A stretch of DNA of 45,154 bases from an uncultured Eubacterium sp. (GTDB lineage: Bacteria; Bacillota; Clostridia; Lachnospirales; Lachnospiraceae): assembly GCA_937915825.1 (NCBI GenBank), contig CALGGT010000079.1:1-45154 (forward strand), given 5' to 3'. The notes beneath the pieces are model-generated. The model saw only the letters and a list, made by a program, of their open reading frames with translations, was not told the origin of the DNA and did not search any database. Below are positions 24,845 to 34,731 of the stretch, one piece after another. Positions within the stretch are counted from its first letter, which is position 1; every line of letters starts with the position of its first letter. The translations under genes and the position numbers were made by a program.

Positions 24845-25729
24845 CTAACGATACTTTCTCTTTTCCAACTCCTTCTGTTCCTCATACATAAGAAGATAGC
24901 TATCATATCGCTCCTTGCTAATCCCTTGATCTTTTACCATTTCTTTGATCTTACACCCCGGTTCATGGGTGTGCGTGCAGGGCGAAAACCTGCACATTCC
25001 CTCGTAGGGATGAAATTCCGGATAATAGTTTTTTAATTCTTCTTTGGAAAGAGGAAGAATCTTGGCATCTCCGAAACCGGGGGTATCCAACACATACGTG
25101 TGGTCTCCTAAGGCAAAGATCTCCGAATGTCTGGTGGTATGTTTCCCCCGTTTTAGCTTTTCGCTGATGGCGCCGGTCTTCGACTCCGCCTCCGGATACA
25201 AACGATTCAAAAGACTGGATTTCCCTACGCCGGATGGTCCTGCCAATACCACCGTCTTCCCCCGGATCTCATCCAGGATCCGATCCATATTCCATCCATT
25301 CTCACAACTGATCGAGATCAGTTTTCCGCCGAAATCCCGGTAGATTCTCATGAATTCTTTCTGTTCTTCCGCGCTGACCAGATCACTTTTATTCAGACAT
25401 AGGATCGTAGGAATGTTTTGCTGGGCCATTTGGATCAAATAGCGATCCAGCAGCCCAAGGGATACGTCCGGGTTTTTCCAGGCAAATACCACCAGGCATG
25501 CATCCACGTTGGATACCTGCGGGCGGATCAGCTCATTCTTCCTGGGTAAGATCTCCGTGATATTTCCTTCGTTCTCTCCGATCTCTTCCACGAGAACCTG
25601 GTCTCCCACCAAAGGTTTCACTCCTTTTTTACGAAAGATCCCCTTGGCCCTGCATCGGTAAATCCTGTCTTTTTCTTCTACATACACTTCGTATTCGCCG
25701 GCTACGCCTTTGATAATTCTTCCCTTCAT
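24845..25729 (-). CDS. rsgA: Ribosome small-subunit GTPase RsgA
   Basis: Circularly permuted GTPase that checks late 30S maturation. 294 residues. N-terminal OB fold, then the G motifs in permuted order: LNKSD (G4, about 118), GPSGVGKSS (G1, about 167), DTPGFG (G3, about 215). The C-terminal zinc knuckle CRFSPCTHTHEPGC (about 245-258) is intact. Nine nt after prkC; AGGTGAAGGG serves as the ribosome site. Confidence 0.96.
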   Translation of the reverse strand: MKGRIIKGVAGEYEVYVEEKDRIYRCRAKGIFRKKGVKPLVGDQVLVEEIGENEGNITEILPRKNELIRPQVSNVDACLVVFAWKNPDVSLGLLDRYLIQMAQQNIPTILCLNKSDLVSAEEQKEFMRIYRDFGGKLISISCENGWNMDRILDEIRGKTVVLAGPSGVGKSSLLNRLYPEAESKTGAISEKLKRGKHTTRHSEIFALGDHTYVLDTPGFGDAKILPLSKEELKNYYPEFHPYEGMCRFSPCTHTHEPGCKIKEMVKDQGISKERYDSYLLMYEEQKELEKRKYR

Positions 25730-25737
25730 CCCTTCAC

Positions 25738-27792
25738 CTAATTGGCAATCTTCTTAAATGTAGCGTTGTAAGTAGAAACTTTGACACCGTCTTTGTAAAC
25801 CGTAACCTCTCCTTCGTTGGCACTGCTTCCTTCGATGTTGCTTAACGAATAAGGGAAGTCGCTGTATTGCAAGGTTTCATTCACCAATACTTTGGTCTTG
25901 CCATCCTGGGTCAATACCATCTTGATCTTCGCCGGTTCATCGGTTTCATATTCGAAGGGATTGGCAATGCCACCGGATACGCTTCCAATGTAGCGATAGG
26001 TCTTTTCCTCCCCTAAACTAATGGTAATATTAACAGCCGTCCCCTCATTTACCTGGGTGTTGGCGCTTACACTTTGCACACATACATGGCCGGCTTCCAC
26101 CGACGAATAACTCTTTCCAACCTGTCCCAATACCAGCTTGTTATCGGTTAATAATTTCTTCGCCTGCGCTTTGGTCAGACCGATCAAACTGGGCACAACG
26201 ACGAACTTACTTTCCTCGCCCTTGCTGACATAGATCACGATCTTCGTTCCCTTATCTACCTTTTCACCCGCTGCAGGCTTCGTATACGCTACCTTTCCAA
26301 TATCCTGAGAGCTGTACGCCTCTCCGCCGGATACCACAACAAACCCTTTCTTCTTCAATGTTTTATTGGCATCCAGGATCTCATCTCCGGTTACATCCGG
26401 CACACTGATCTGCTCCACACCCGAACTTACGATCAATTCAATGGAACTTCCCTTCTTCACCGCCGTTCCCGCCGGAGGATTGGTACGGATCACATTCCCT
26501 TTAGCAATGGTATCCGAGGGTTCTTCCACAATGGTATAGGTGATCTGCTCATTATCCAGTTCCACGGTTACGCTTTCCTTCAATTGATCCGCGAAGTCCG
26601 GAAGCACATAATCTTCCTCTGTGCTGGGCGTAATCGTCGCCTCTGCCGTAGCCTTGGGATCTTCATTGCCCTTCGGCGCAGATTTCCCCCATAATCCGAT
26701 GACACGACCACCCAGATACAGTAAGATGATCCCAATGATGACTGCCACGGCAATGCTCCCGAATACCAGGATTTTTTCCAGCTTCGGATCGACATCCCCG
26801 TCGTCTTGATCTTCTTTTTTCTTTCCCCGTTGTCCGGCGGTTTCGTCGTTATTTTCCACCGGATTTACATTGTTCTTTCTGGAAGCGTCTTTCAATTTTT
26901 TTAACTCCCCTTCCGTCATAAAGATTGTTCCCTGACGGTCATACAAATTCTCAAGCACGCCATACGTTCCATCCGGATTGACCATGAACTGCTTTAATTC
27001 CGCGATCAATTCCTCCACACTCTTATAACGCAATTCACTTTTCTTTTGCATACATTTATTGACAATGTCATTCATTCCTCTTTGAATGGTACCATCAATG
27101 GCAAGCAAAGACTTCGGTTCCTCCTGAATATGAGCCAAAGCCACCGATACCGGATTCTCCCCGGTAAAAGGCACTCTTCCGCTTAGCATCTCATACATGG
27201 TAACACCCAGAGAGTAAATATCACTTTTTTCATCGCTGTATCCACCTCTGGCCTGTTCCGGCGAGATGTAGTGCACCGAGCCCATGGCATTGGCCGTAAT
27301 GGTATTGGAACTGGCAGCCTTTGCAATTCCAAAATCCGTCACCTTGGCCGTCCCATCTCTGGTGATCAAAATATTCTGAGGCTTAATATCACGGTGAATG
27401 ATATTGTGACTATGGGCAGCCTCTAAGCCATATGCGATCTGTAAGGCAATCTCCACGGTTTCTTTCACCGGTAATCGTCCCCGGGTTTCGATGTATTTTT
27501 TCAGGGTGATCCCATCCACCAATTCCATAACGATAAAGTGGATCCCGTCCTCCTGACCGACATCATAGATATTTACAATGTTGGGATGGTTAATGGTGGC
27601 AATGGCCTGGGCCTCCGCGTGAAATTTGGTAACGAATTTTGTGTTATCACTGTATTCCGCTTTTAAGGCCTTAATGGCAACGTAACGGTTCAATCTCTGA
27701 TCTCGGGCCTGAAAGACATCCGCCATTCCGCCGCTGCCTACTTTTCCAACTATTTCATAGCGATTTGCAATTATTGTACCTTCACGAATCAC
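25738..27792 (-). CDS. prkC: PASTA-domain Ser/Thr kinase PrkC
   Basis: Membrane sensor kinase (PknB/Stk family) that responds to peptidoglycan fragments or lipid II. 684 residues. Kinase domain about 10-275 with glycine loop GKVGSGGMADV, catalytic HRDIKPQN and TDFG. A charged juxtamembrane linker (about 305-340) leads to a membrane helix (about 345-370). Outside are three PASTA repeats (about 410-600), and a C-terminal beta-rich region of unknown role ends the protein. The start is a GTG with AGGAGG 9 nt before. Paired with the phosphatase prpC 18 nt upstream. The three PASTA repeats make it the window's only visible cell-wall sensor, since the PBP lacks them. Confidence 0.96.
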   Translation of the reverse strand: MIREGTIIANRYEIVGKVGSGGMADVFQARDQRLNRYVAIKALKAEYSDNTKFVTKFHAEAQAIATINHPNIVNIYDVGQEDGIHFIVMELVDGITLKKYIETRGRLPVKETVEIALQIAYGLEAAHSHNIIHRDIKPQNILITRDGTAKVTDFGIAKAASSNTITANAMGSVHYISPEQARGGYSDEKSDIYSLGVTMYEMLSGRVPFTGENPVSVALAHIQEEPKSLLAIDGTIQRGMNDIVNKCMQKKSELRYKSVEELIAELKQFMVNPDGTYGVLENLYDRQGTIFMTEGELKKLKDASRKNNVNPVENNDETAGQRGKKKEDQDDGDVDPKLEKILVFGSIAVAVIIGIILLYLGGRVIGLWGKSAPKGNEDPKATAEATITPSTEEDYVLPDFADQLKESVTVELDNEQITYTIVEEPSDTIAKGNVIRTNPPAGTAVKKGSSIELIVSSGVEQISVPDVTGDEILDANKTLKKKGFVVVSGGEAYSSQDIGKVAYTKPAAGEKVDKGTKIVIYVSKGEESKFVVVPSLIGLTKAQAKKLLTDNKLVLGQVGKSYSSVEAGHVCVQSVSANTQVNEGTAVNITISLGEEKTYRYIGSVSGGIANPFEYETDEPAKIKMVLTQDGKTKVLVNETLQYSDFPYSLSNIEGSSANEGEVTVYKDGVKVSTYNATFKKIAN

Positions 27793-27810
27793 TTTATTTC
27801 CTCCTTGTCA

Positions 27811-28533
27811 TCAAATCCGGATCAATACCACGCTGATATTGTCTTTTCCTCCTGCCGCATTGGCTTCTCTTACCAGCGCCTTGCCAGTTTTATTCATATC
27901 CGGACCATACTCTCGAATCAACTCTTCGATCTGGTCATCCTCTAACATATTGGATAATCCATCCGAGCACAACAAAAGCACATCACCCTTTTCCACTTCA
28001 ATTTCAAAACAATCGCCTTGCACCTTGCTTCCGGTTCCCAAAGCTCTTGTAATAATGTTCTTCTGGGGATGTGTCCTCATTTCATCTTTTTGTAATTTAC
28101 CGGTACGGACCATTTCCTCTACCAGGGAATGATCTCTGGTTACCTGTTTTAAACTGTCCCGCATCAAATACAACCGGGAATCTCCCACATTGATCACGTA
28201 GGCCGTCTTTTCCAAAACCACGGCACCAACCATCGTCGTTCCCATTCCCTGATATTCCTGATGGGTCTGAGACTCCTGATAGATTTTTTCATTGGCCTGA
28301 TTCACGGCCTCATTTAAAATGCTGATCGGCGTGATTTTATTGCTGGCCTTAATGTAGGCCACCACCTCTTCTACACACAATCTGGATGCCAGGTCTCCTG
28401 CTTTATGGCCTCCCATTCCGTCTGCTACAATAAACAGGTTGGGAAAACAGCCAATGGAATTTTCTTCACAGAAAACATAATCCTGATTCATTTCTCGAAT
28501 CTGACCTACGTCTGTTAATGAAAATGTTTGCAA
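27811..28533 (-). CDS. prpC: PP2C-type protein phosphatase PrpC/Stp
   Basis: Metal-dependent Ser/Thr phosphatase that reverses PrkC phosphorylation. 240 residues. PP2C metal motifs: VADGMGGHKAGD near 38-49, GTTMVGAVV, INVGDSRLYLM, LLCSDGLSNML and GGKDNISVVLI. No membrane segment, so cytosolic. The start is TTG with GGAGGAAGG upstream. Sits between rlmN and prkC. Confidence 0.95.
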   Translation of the reverse strand: MQTFSLTDVGQIREMNQDYVFCEENSIGCFPNLFIVADGMGGHKAGDLASRLCVEEVVAYIKASNKITPISILNEAVNQANEKIYQESQTHQEYQGMGTTMVGAVVLEKTAYVINVGDSRLYLMRDSLKQVTRDHSLVEEMVRTGKLQKDEMRTHPQKNIITRALGTGSKVQGDCFEIEVEKGDVLLLCSDGLSNMLEDDQIEELIREYGPDMNKTGKALVREANAAGGKDNISVVLIRI

Positions 28534-28573
28534 AACCTTCCTCCTTTACCAACGATCCGGGTTGTTCTTTCTT

Positions 28574-29620
28574 CTATGCTTCATAACGGTTCCGTAACTG
28601 TCCGCATGCCGCATCGATATCCTTCCCCATCTCTCTTCTTATAGTAACATTTATTCCATTTTTTTCAAGTGTTAATTTGAAATCCTTAATATTTTCTTCC
28701 TTGGAACGCTTGGTCGTTCGTTCTTTTACCTCGTTTAACGGGATCAGATTCACATGACACAAAAGCCCTTTACAGCGGCGGGCAAGCTCTACTGCCATTT
28801 CCTTCCCGTCATTCACTCCCGCGATCATGCTGTATTCAAAAGAAATTCTCCGCTTGGTCTTCTGAACATACCCATGACAGGCTTCAAAGATTTCTTCCAT
28901 GGAAAACCGGTTGGCAATGGGCATGGTCTTTCTTCGGATCTCGTCGTTGGGGGCATGAAGGCTGATGGCCAACGTAATCTGCAGCCCTTCTTCCGCCAGA
29001 TCATAGATTTTATCCACCAATCCGCACGTGGACACGGTAATATTTCTCTGGCTGATGTTGAGTCCCTTGGAAGAGGAGACCATCCGGATAAACCGGATCA
29101 CCTCGTTATAGTTATCCAACGGCTCCCCCATTCCCATGAGGATAATATTGGAAACCCGCTCTCCGGTCAGGCGCTGAATGTCATACACCTGGGCCAGCAT
29201 TTCTGCGGCGGTTAAACTTCTGGTCAGTCCATACAAGGTGGACGCGCAGAAGGTACAACCCATTCGACATCCCACCTGGGAAGAAATGCATACACTGTTT
29301 CCATGGTGATACCGCATCCAGACGCTTTCCACATGATTGTGATCGAAGGTCTCAAATAAAAATTTCTTCGTATCTCCTTGGACGGAGGTCTGAACCTTGA
29401 CACAGTCCAGATTCTCCAGTCGAAATCGTTCTTCGAGCCGGTCTTTCAGGGATTGGGATAAATTGGTGATCTCTTCATACTGACTCACACATTTCTGATG
29501 GACCCACTGGCATAGTTGCTTTCCCCGAAACGGCTTCTCTCCCATTTCTTCCATGAGCTTACACATTTCTTCTTCCGTAAGCTCCCGCAAATCCTCTTTT
29601 TCCATCATCCATCTCTCCAT
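28574..29620 (-). CDS. rlmN: 23S rRNA/tRNA adenine-C2 methyltransferase RlmN
   Basis: Radical SAM enzyme methylating A2503 of 23S rRNA and A37 of some tRNAs. 348 residues from the ATG at 29,620. Start uncertain: ATGs a few codons later are also possible; GAGGAAG favours this one. Motifs: iron-sulfur CRMGCTFC (about 113-120), SAM loop GMGEPLDNYN, and the C-terminal methyl-carrying cysteine region DIDAACGQL. Located between rsmB and prpC, the standard Firmicutes order. Confidence 0.95.
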   Translation of the reverse strand: MERWMMEKEDLRELTEEEMCKLMEEMGEKPFRGKQLCQWVHQKCVSQYEEITNLSQSLKDRLEERFRLENLDCVKVQTSVQGDTKKFLFETFDHNHVESVWMRYHHGNSVCISSQVGCRMGCTFCASTLYGLTRSLTAAEMLAQVYDIQRLTGERVSNIILMGMGEPLDNYNEVIRFIRMVSSSKGLNISQRNITVSTCGLVDKIYDLAEEGLQITLAISLHAPNDEIRRKTMPIANRFSMEEIFEACHGYVQKTKRRISFEYSMIAGVNDGKEMAVELARRCKGLLCHVNLIPLNEVKERTTKRSKEENIKDFKLTLEKNGINVTIRREMGKDIDAACGQLRNRYEA

Positions 29621-29653
29621 AATCACTTCCTCGGAAGATTGACCGTTCTTCCT

Positions 29654-31000
29654 TTAAGCAGATCCATTTCCCTTGTAGCGCATCTTGGCTACAAAAAATC
29701 CGTTTCCTTCCCGGATCCCCGGCAGGATCTGAAGCATCCCCCGGGCGCTTTGTCCATTTTGCAAAGCCTTCGGTAACCCATCCCAAAGGGAGACACACGC
29801 CAGAGGAAAATGTTCCGTAAAATATCGAACGTTGCCTTCGTTCTCTTCCGGATGAATGGTACAGGTGCTGTATACCAGGGTTCCCCCGGGCTTTAAGTTC
29901 TGAATCCCACGGGCCACGATTTCCCTTTGCATCGGGATCAGCTGGGAAACCCGCTCCAGGGCATGAAACCGTATTTCCGGCTTCCTTCCCATTACACCAA
30001 GACCGGAGCAGGGGACATCGGCCAGCACCACATCGGCTTTCCCCTTTAAATCCGGATCTTCCTTTCTGCCATCCCAAACCTGACAGGCAATCTTCGAATC
30101 CAGATGCATCCGGGTAATATTTTCTTTCATCCGCTTCATTCGTTTCGCGGAACTATCACGGGCAATCACACGCCCTTTCTCTCCCAGAAGATCCGCTGCC
30201 TGAATGGACTTCCCACCGGGGCAGGCACACAAGTCCACCACCGTATCTGAAGGTTTCAAGCCCGCCACCGTTACCGGTAACGTCGAACTCAGGTCCTGAA
30301 CCATGAAGGTTCCTTCGTGAAACCCCGGAATATCCGGCACTGCCACCCCTTCCTGCAGGCGAAGGACGCCAGGCAGGATCGTAGGCTCATAAGAAATCCC
30401 CTTTCGGATCAGTTCCTGTGTAAATTCTTTTTCATCGATCCTACTGTTCTGAATGCGAATGTATACAGGAGCCGGCTCTTCCATGGCATTTAGGATTTTT
30501 ACCGTGGTTTTCTTCCCATATTGATTTAGAAATAACGTAACGATCCCTTCCGGCATTCCATAGATGAACCCAAGCTTCTTGGAATCTTTCTTCTTGGTTT
30601 TTAGGATATCGTCCCAGAGGGGATCCTTCTCCTGCTTAGAAATCGTACGCAGCACTCCGTTCACATAGCCGGTATACTGAGGGACGCCAACGGTCTTCGT
30701 AAGATTGGCCATTTCATTGCAGGTGACTTCCTTGGGTACCGAATCCACCCAGAACCGTTCATAAATTCCCATACGTAAGATGGTGCGGACTCTGGGATCT
30801 AGGTCTCTTACTTTTAAGGAGATCACCCTTCTTAAAATCTCATCGCAGGTAATCTTTCTTTCTATGGTTCCGTAAGCCAAACGCTTTACCTGATGAAAAC
30901 GAGGCTTCCCTTTCATCGCCTCTTCCAGGGCGACATCGCTGCTGATGCCTTTTTCCAATACATTAAATACGATCTGAAAAATGATATCCCTCAATGGCAT
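29654..31000 (-). CDS. rsmB: 16S rRNA m5C967 methyltransferase RsmB
   Basis: 448 residues with an N-terminal NusB-like RNA-binding domain (about 1-140) and a C-terminal SAM methyltransferase domain. The SAM loop is LCACPGGKSIQAADL. The two catalytic cysteines are in DVPCSGLGV and YSTCTIHPEEN. The start overlaps fmt by 38 nt. The ATG at 31,000 is very close to the GAGGGG; a TTG two codons on has better spacing, so either may be used. Confidence 0.95.
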   Translation of the reverse strand: MPLRDIIFQIVFNVLEKGISSDVALEEAMKGKPRFHQVKRLAYGTIERKITCDEILRRVISLKVRDLDPRVRTILRMGIYERFWVDSVPKEVTCNEMANLTKTVGVPQYTGYVNGVLRTISKQEKDPLWDDILKTKKKDSKKLGFIYGMPEGIVTLFLNQYGKKTTVKILNAMEEPAPVYIRIQNSRIDEKEFTQELIRKGISYEPTILPGVLRLQEGVAVPDIPGFHEGTFMVQDLSSTLPVTVAGLKPSDTVVDLCACPGGKSIQAADLLGEKGRVIARDSSAKRMKRMKENITRMHLDSKIACQVWDGRKEDPDLKGKADVVLADVPCSGLGVMGRKPEIRFHALERVSQLIPMQREIVARGIQNLKPGGTLVYSTCTIHPEENEGNVRYFTEHFPLACVSLWDGLPKALQNGQSARGMLQILPGIREGNGFFVAKMRYKGNGSA

Positions 31001-31940
31001 TTCCCCTCATAAAATCCGATGTCGGCATACGTTTCTTACCTTCTAACTGTAAAACCTTAGGGATCAGAATTCCATCCCCGGTTTGAATGCCAAAGGATTT
31101 TTTTTCTTTTAATACCCCGCGAATCTCTTCAGAAATCCCAGGGGTTTCCCATGTGATCACATCCCCGGGTTCCCGTGAGGTATTCCCGTTCCAAACCCAT
31201 GCTTCCCAGAACTTACAGATTTTTTTTCCATAATAACTGAATGCGCCCGGCCAGGAATTCATGCCTCTTACAAAGCAATCCAACTCCGAAGCTTTTCTGG
31301 TAAAATCCATCTTTCCCATGTCTTTTCGTAACATCTTGGCATAGGTGGCTTCTTCTTCCTTTTGCGGTTCCGGATGCAATTCTCCTTTTTCTGCCGCTTC
31401 CAACGCCTTTAAAAGCAAAGGACCGGATCCAGAGGCCAGACGATCGAACAAAGAATCCGAGGTGTCATCCTCCCGGATATCCACCACTTCTTTCATCAGC
31501 ACATCCCCGGTATCCAAACCTTCATTCATTTGCATGATACAAATCCCGGTTTGTAAGTCCCCGGATAGGATACTCCATTGGATCGGCGCCGCCCCCCGCC
31601 ATCTGGGAAGAAGGGAAGCATGCACATTCATACACCCGTAGGTAGGGATTTCTAAGATCTCCTTGGAAAGGATCTGACCATAAGCCGCCACCACGATCAC
31701 ATCCGGGGCAAACTCCTTTAATTGGGTGACCGACTCTTCCTCTTTGAGCCGTTCCGGGGTAAAAACCGGTAGATTCTTCTGAACTGCCAGGGCCTTTACC
31801 GGTGTGGGAACCAACTTCCCACTACGGCCTCTGGCCTTATCCGGCTGGGAATACACCGCCACGATCTCATGCCGGGATTCCAATAAACTCTCTAAGATAA
31901 CAGACGCAAAATCCGGCGTCCCCATAAACACAATTTTCAT
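30963..31940 (-). CDS. fmt: Methionyl-tRNA formyltransferase
   Basis: Formylates initiator Met-tRNA for translation start. 325 residues from ATG 31,940; a GTG three codons upstream is also open. N-terminal formyltransferase fold with MGTPDFASVIL and the active-site block HASLLPRWRGAAPIQWSI (Asn-His-Asp type site; NVHASLLP visible). C-terminal tRNA-binding domain follows from about 205. Adjacent to def, which removes the same formyl group; the pair is widely conserved. Confidence 0.95.
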   Translation of the reverse strand: MKIVFMGTPDFASVILESLLESRHEIVAVYSQPDKARGRSGKLVPTPVKALAVQKNLPVFTPERLKEEESVTQLKEFAPDVIVVAAYGQILSKEILEIPTYGCMNVHASLLPRWRGAAPIQWSILSGDLQTGICIMQMNEGLDTGDVLMKEVVDIREDDTSDSLFDRLASGSGPLLLKALEAAEKGELHPEPQKEEEATYAKMLRKDMGKMDFTRKASELDCFVRGMNSWPGAFSYYGKKICKFWEAWVWNGNTSREPGDVITWETPGISEEIRGVLKEKKSFGIQTGDGILIPKVLQLEGKKRMPTSDFMRGNAIEGYHFSDRI

Positions 31941-31962
31941 CCGTTCCACTTCTTTCCGGGAT

Positions 31963-32478
31963 TCATTCTTCCCCTTCCGCTTCTTCCTGCTCTTGTTGTA
32001 ATTCCACTAACTCCTCGGTCGTATATAATTTCCCTTCCACTTTATCCACATATAAGATTCCATCCAGGTGATCCATTTCATGTAAAATAGCACGAGCCAG
32101 TAATTCCTCAGCTTCCAATTCAAATCGTTGAAAGTCTTGATCATAAGCCTCCACTTTAATATGATTCGCTCTGGTTACAAACCCGGCCCGATCCGGAATA
32201 CTTAAACACCCTTCCGTGCCGGTTTGTTCGCCGTCACTTTCCAATAAGGTGGGATTCACAAAAACATACGGCTGGTTTTTTTCTTCGGTAATATCAACCA
32301 CGCAGATACGTTTTAACACGCCTACCTGGGGAGCTGCCAATCCCACGCCTTCAGCTTCATACATGGTCTCTAACATATCTTCGACCAGGACTTTCAGATT
32401 GGGGGTCATTTCCTTTACTTCTTTACATTTTTTTGTTAATACTTCGTCTCCGATTTCACGGATCTTACGCAATGCCAT
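31963..32478 (-). CDS. def: Peptide deformylase
   Basis: Metalloenzyme removing the formyl group from nascent proteins. 171 residues. The three motifs are GVGLAAPQVG (about 41-50), EGCLS with the metal cysteine (about 95), and HEMDHLDG with two metal histidines and the catalytic Glu (about 135-142). A Glu/Gln-rich acidic tail ends the protein. AAAGGAG precedes the ATG. Confidence 0.96.
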   Translation of the reverse strand: MALRKIREIGDEVLTKKCKEVKEMTPNLKVLVEDMLETMYEAEGVGLAAPQVGVLKRICVVDITEEKNQPYVFVNPTLLESDGEQTGTEGCLSIPDRAGFVTRANHIKVEAYDQDFQRFELEAEELLARAILHEMDHLDGILYVDKVEGKLYTTEELVELQQEQEEAEGEE

Positions 32479-32490
32479 AACTTGCTCCTT

Positions 32491-34731
32491 TCATCTTTCC
32501 ATGCCTCGATCGGCAGCAAACCATATTCCCACATCGGTACGGTCTCGATTCCATTGATTCCCCAACGCGATGATTTCTTTCATTTGTTCTTCACTCTTCA
32601 ACCGAACGTAAAATTCCAGAAGAAATCGATCGTTTCGTTTCTTCAGATTCTTGGAAACCGGGCCGATGCATTCTCCTTTTTGTTGAAGCAGTTTCTGAAA
32701 CTCATCCGACAATTCTCTCGCCCGTTCATATACGGTTTCCGGATCATCCCCCCGTAATCCCACTGTTAAAAAAAAGGCATACGGCGGGTACTCCATAACT
32801 TTGCGATAGTCCTTTTCCACCTTGTAAAAAAACTCCGCCTTCTGTTGTCTTACACTTTCCATTACGTAATGGTCCGGCTGATAGGTTTGCAGGATCATCG
32901 TTCCTGCCCGTTCGCCTCTTCCTGCTCTTCCTGCCGCTTGCATTAGAAGTTGGAACGTTCTCTCCGCGCTTTTATAATCTTCATCGAAGAGACTCATATC
33001 CGCCGCCAGCGCTGAAACCAGCGTAACCATAGGAAAATCATGTCCTTTTACGATCATCTGGGTTCCGATCAGAATATCTCCCTCCCCCTTGCGAAATACC
33101 GATAGGATCCGCTCGTGTCCACCTTTCCCTTTGGTGGTATCCGCGTCCATCCGTAGGATTCTTGCCTCCGGGAACATTTTACTCAATTCTTCTTCCACTT
33201 TCTGGGTCCCCAAACCGAATAATCCAATATAATCGGATCCGCAGGAAGGACATGTCCTGGAAACATTCTCTTCATAGCCACAATAATGGCATTTCAAACG
33301 ACTGACTTTTCCCCAGAGGTTCCGATGGGCTTTTAACGAAACACTACAATGAGGACATTGTATCACATTTCCGCAATTTCTACAAGAAACAATCCCGGCA
33401 TACCCTCTTCGATTTACAAATAGCATGCATTGTTCCTTCCGTTCCAGACACCCTTTGATCGCCAGTTGTAAGGATCTGCTAAAGATGGAAATATTCCCCT
33501 CCCGAAGCTCCCTACGCATGTCCACCACTTCCACATCGGGGAGCTTTGCCGCCCCGACCCGTTCCCGTAAGTGAAGGCAGGCGATCTCACCGGCCTCTGC
33601 TCTTACATAATTTCGTAAAGAAGGGGTAGCCGATCCCAGGATCAGATCGATCCCCAATTGGTTTGCCATAAATTCAGCCACTTCATCCGTGTGATATCTG
33701 GGATTGGTCTCACTGATGTAACTGGTTTCATGCTCCTCGTCCATCAGGATCATTCCCGGATTCGGAAAGGGCGTAAACAGAGCGGATCTGGGCCCTACCA
33801 TTACATCAATTTCTCCCTTTTGGGCTCGTTTGTACTGATCGTATCGCTCTCCCTCGGATAAACGGGAATGAAGAACGGACACCCGGTTCCCGAACACCCT
33901 CTGAAACCGGCGGACCGTTTGATACGTTAATGCAATTTCCGGAATCAACACGATCCCCTGCTTTCCTTCCCGGACCACATCCTTTAAAAGCTGGATGTAA
34001 ACCTCTGTCTTTCCGCTGCCGGTTACGCCGTAAAGAAGATAGGTTTTATGACGCCCCTTCTGACGCTCTTGCCGGATGGTCTTTAAAACCAATGTCTGCT
34101 CCGGAGTTAGGGAAAGATCCGGCTCTTCTTCCGGTTCCTTCTCTGCCGCAAAGGAACTTCGATACGTCTCTTCTTCTTCTTTCTTTATGATCCCTTCCCG
34201 GATCAGACCGTCTCGAACGCTTTTCGTTCCCTGGTATTTTTTTCGGATCACTTCGTAGGAAACCGGAAGGGACTCCGCCTTCATTCCTTCCACGAAACGA
34301 AGTTTTGCGTGGTATTTTCTTTGTTTTAAAAAGCCAATGTAATCCTCTAATTCTTTCCCGGAGATCTTAAAATCCAGGTAGCAGGTGGTCAGATCCCGCA
34401 TCTTATTCCGAACGGGCATCACCGCCTTTAGCGCCTCCAATCCCGTGGATCCATAGGCATCTTTCATAAAGGACGCCACCTCGATCAAACGCTTCATGGA
34501 AGAAACCTGTTCTCCGGAAATCCCCCGGATCTCCTTAATCTTGGACTCATCCCAGTTGGCAGCCGATGAGATCCCTACCACATAGGCCGTTCGCTCTTTT
34601 TTTGAGTTGCCAAATAAAACCCGGACAGCTGTCCCGATTGTAATCTCCTCTTCGAATCGTTCCGGAATCTTATATTGGAAGATCCGGTCCAGTTGTCTGG
34701 TTTCCATATCCAGGATTACATCTGCAAACAT
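32491..34731 (-). CDS. priA: Primosomal protein N' (replication restart helicase PriA)
   Basis: 3'-5' helicase that reloads the replisome at abandoned forks. 746 residues. N-terminal DNA-binding domain (to about 105), Walker A GVTGSGKTEVY near 240, DEEH box in ILMDEEHETSY, and the zinc region with four CxxC pairs (CRNCG, CPHC, CHYCG, CPSCG) around 455-500. Helicase motif QMIVKGHDFPMV and the C-terminal domain complete it. The ATG directly abuts the murF stop. Confidence 0.97.
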   Translation of the reverse strand: MFADVILDMETRQLDRIFQYKIPERFEEEITIGTAVRVLFGNSKKERTAYVVGISSAANWDESKIKEIRGISGEQVSSMKRLIEVASFMKDAYGSTGLEALKAVMPVRNKMRDLTTCYLDFKISGKELEDYIGFLKQRKYHAKLRFVEGMKAESLPVSYEVIRKKYQGTKSVRDGLIREGIIKKEEEETYRSSFAAEKEPEEEPDLSLTPEQTLVLKTIRQERQKGRHKTYLLYGVTGSGKTEVYIQLLKDVVREGKQGIVLIPEIALTYQTVRRFQRVFGNRVSVLHSRLSEGERYDQYKRAQKGEIDVMVGPRSALFTPFPNPGMILMDEEHETSYISETNPRYHTDEVAEFMANQLGIDLILGSATPSLRNYVRAEAGEIACLHLRERVGAAKLPDVEVVDMRRELREGNISIFSRSLQLAIKGCLERKEQCMLFVNRRGYAGIVSCRNCGNVIQCPHCSVSLKAHRNLWGKVSRLKCHYCGYEENVSRTCPSCGSDYIGLFGLGTQKVEEELSKMFPEARILRMDADTTKGKGGHERILSVFRKGEGDILIGTQMIVKGHDFPMVTLVSALAADMSLFDEDYKSAERTFQLLMQAAGRAGRGERAGTMILQTYQPDHYVMESVRQQKAEFFYKVEKDYRKVMEYPPYAFFLTVGLRGDDPETVYERARELSDEFQKLLQQKGECIGPVSKNLKKRNDRFLLEFYVRLKSEEQMKEIIALGNQWNRDRTDVGIWFAADRGMER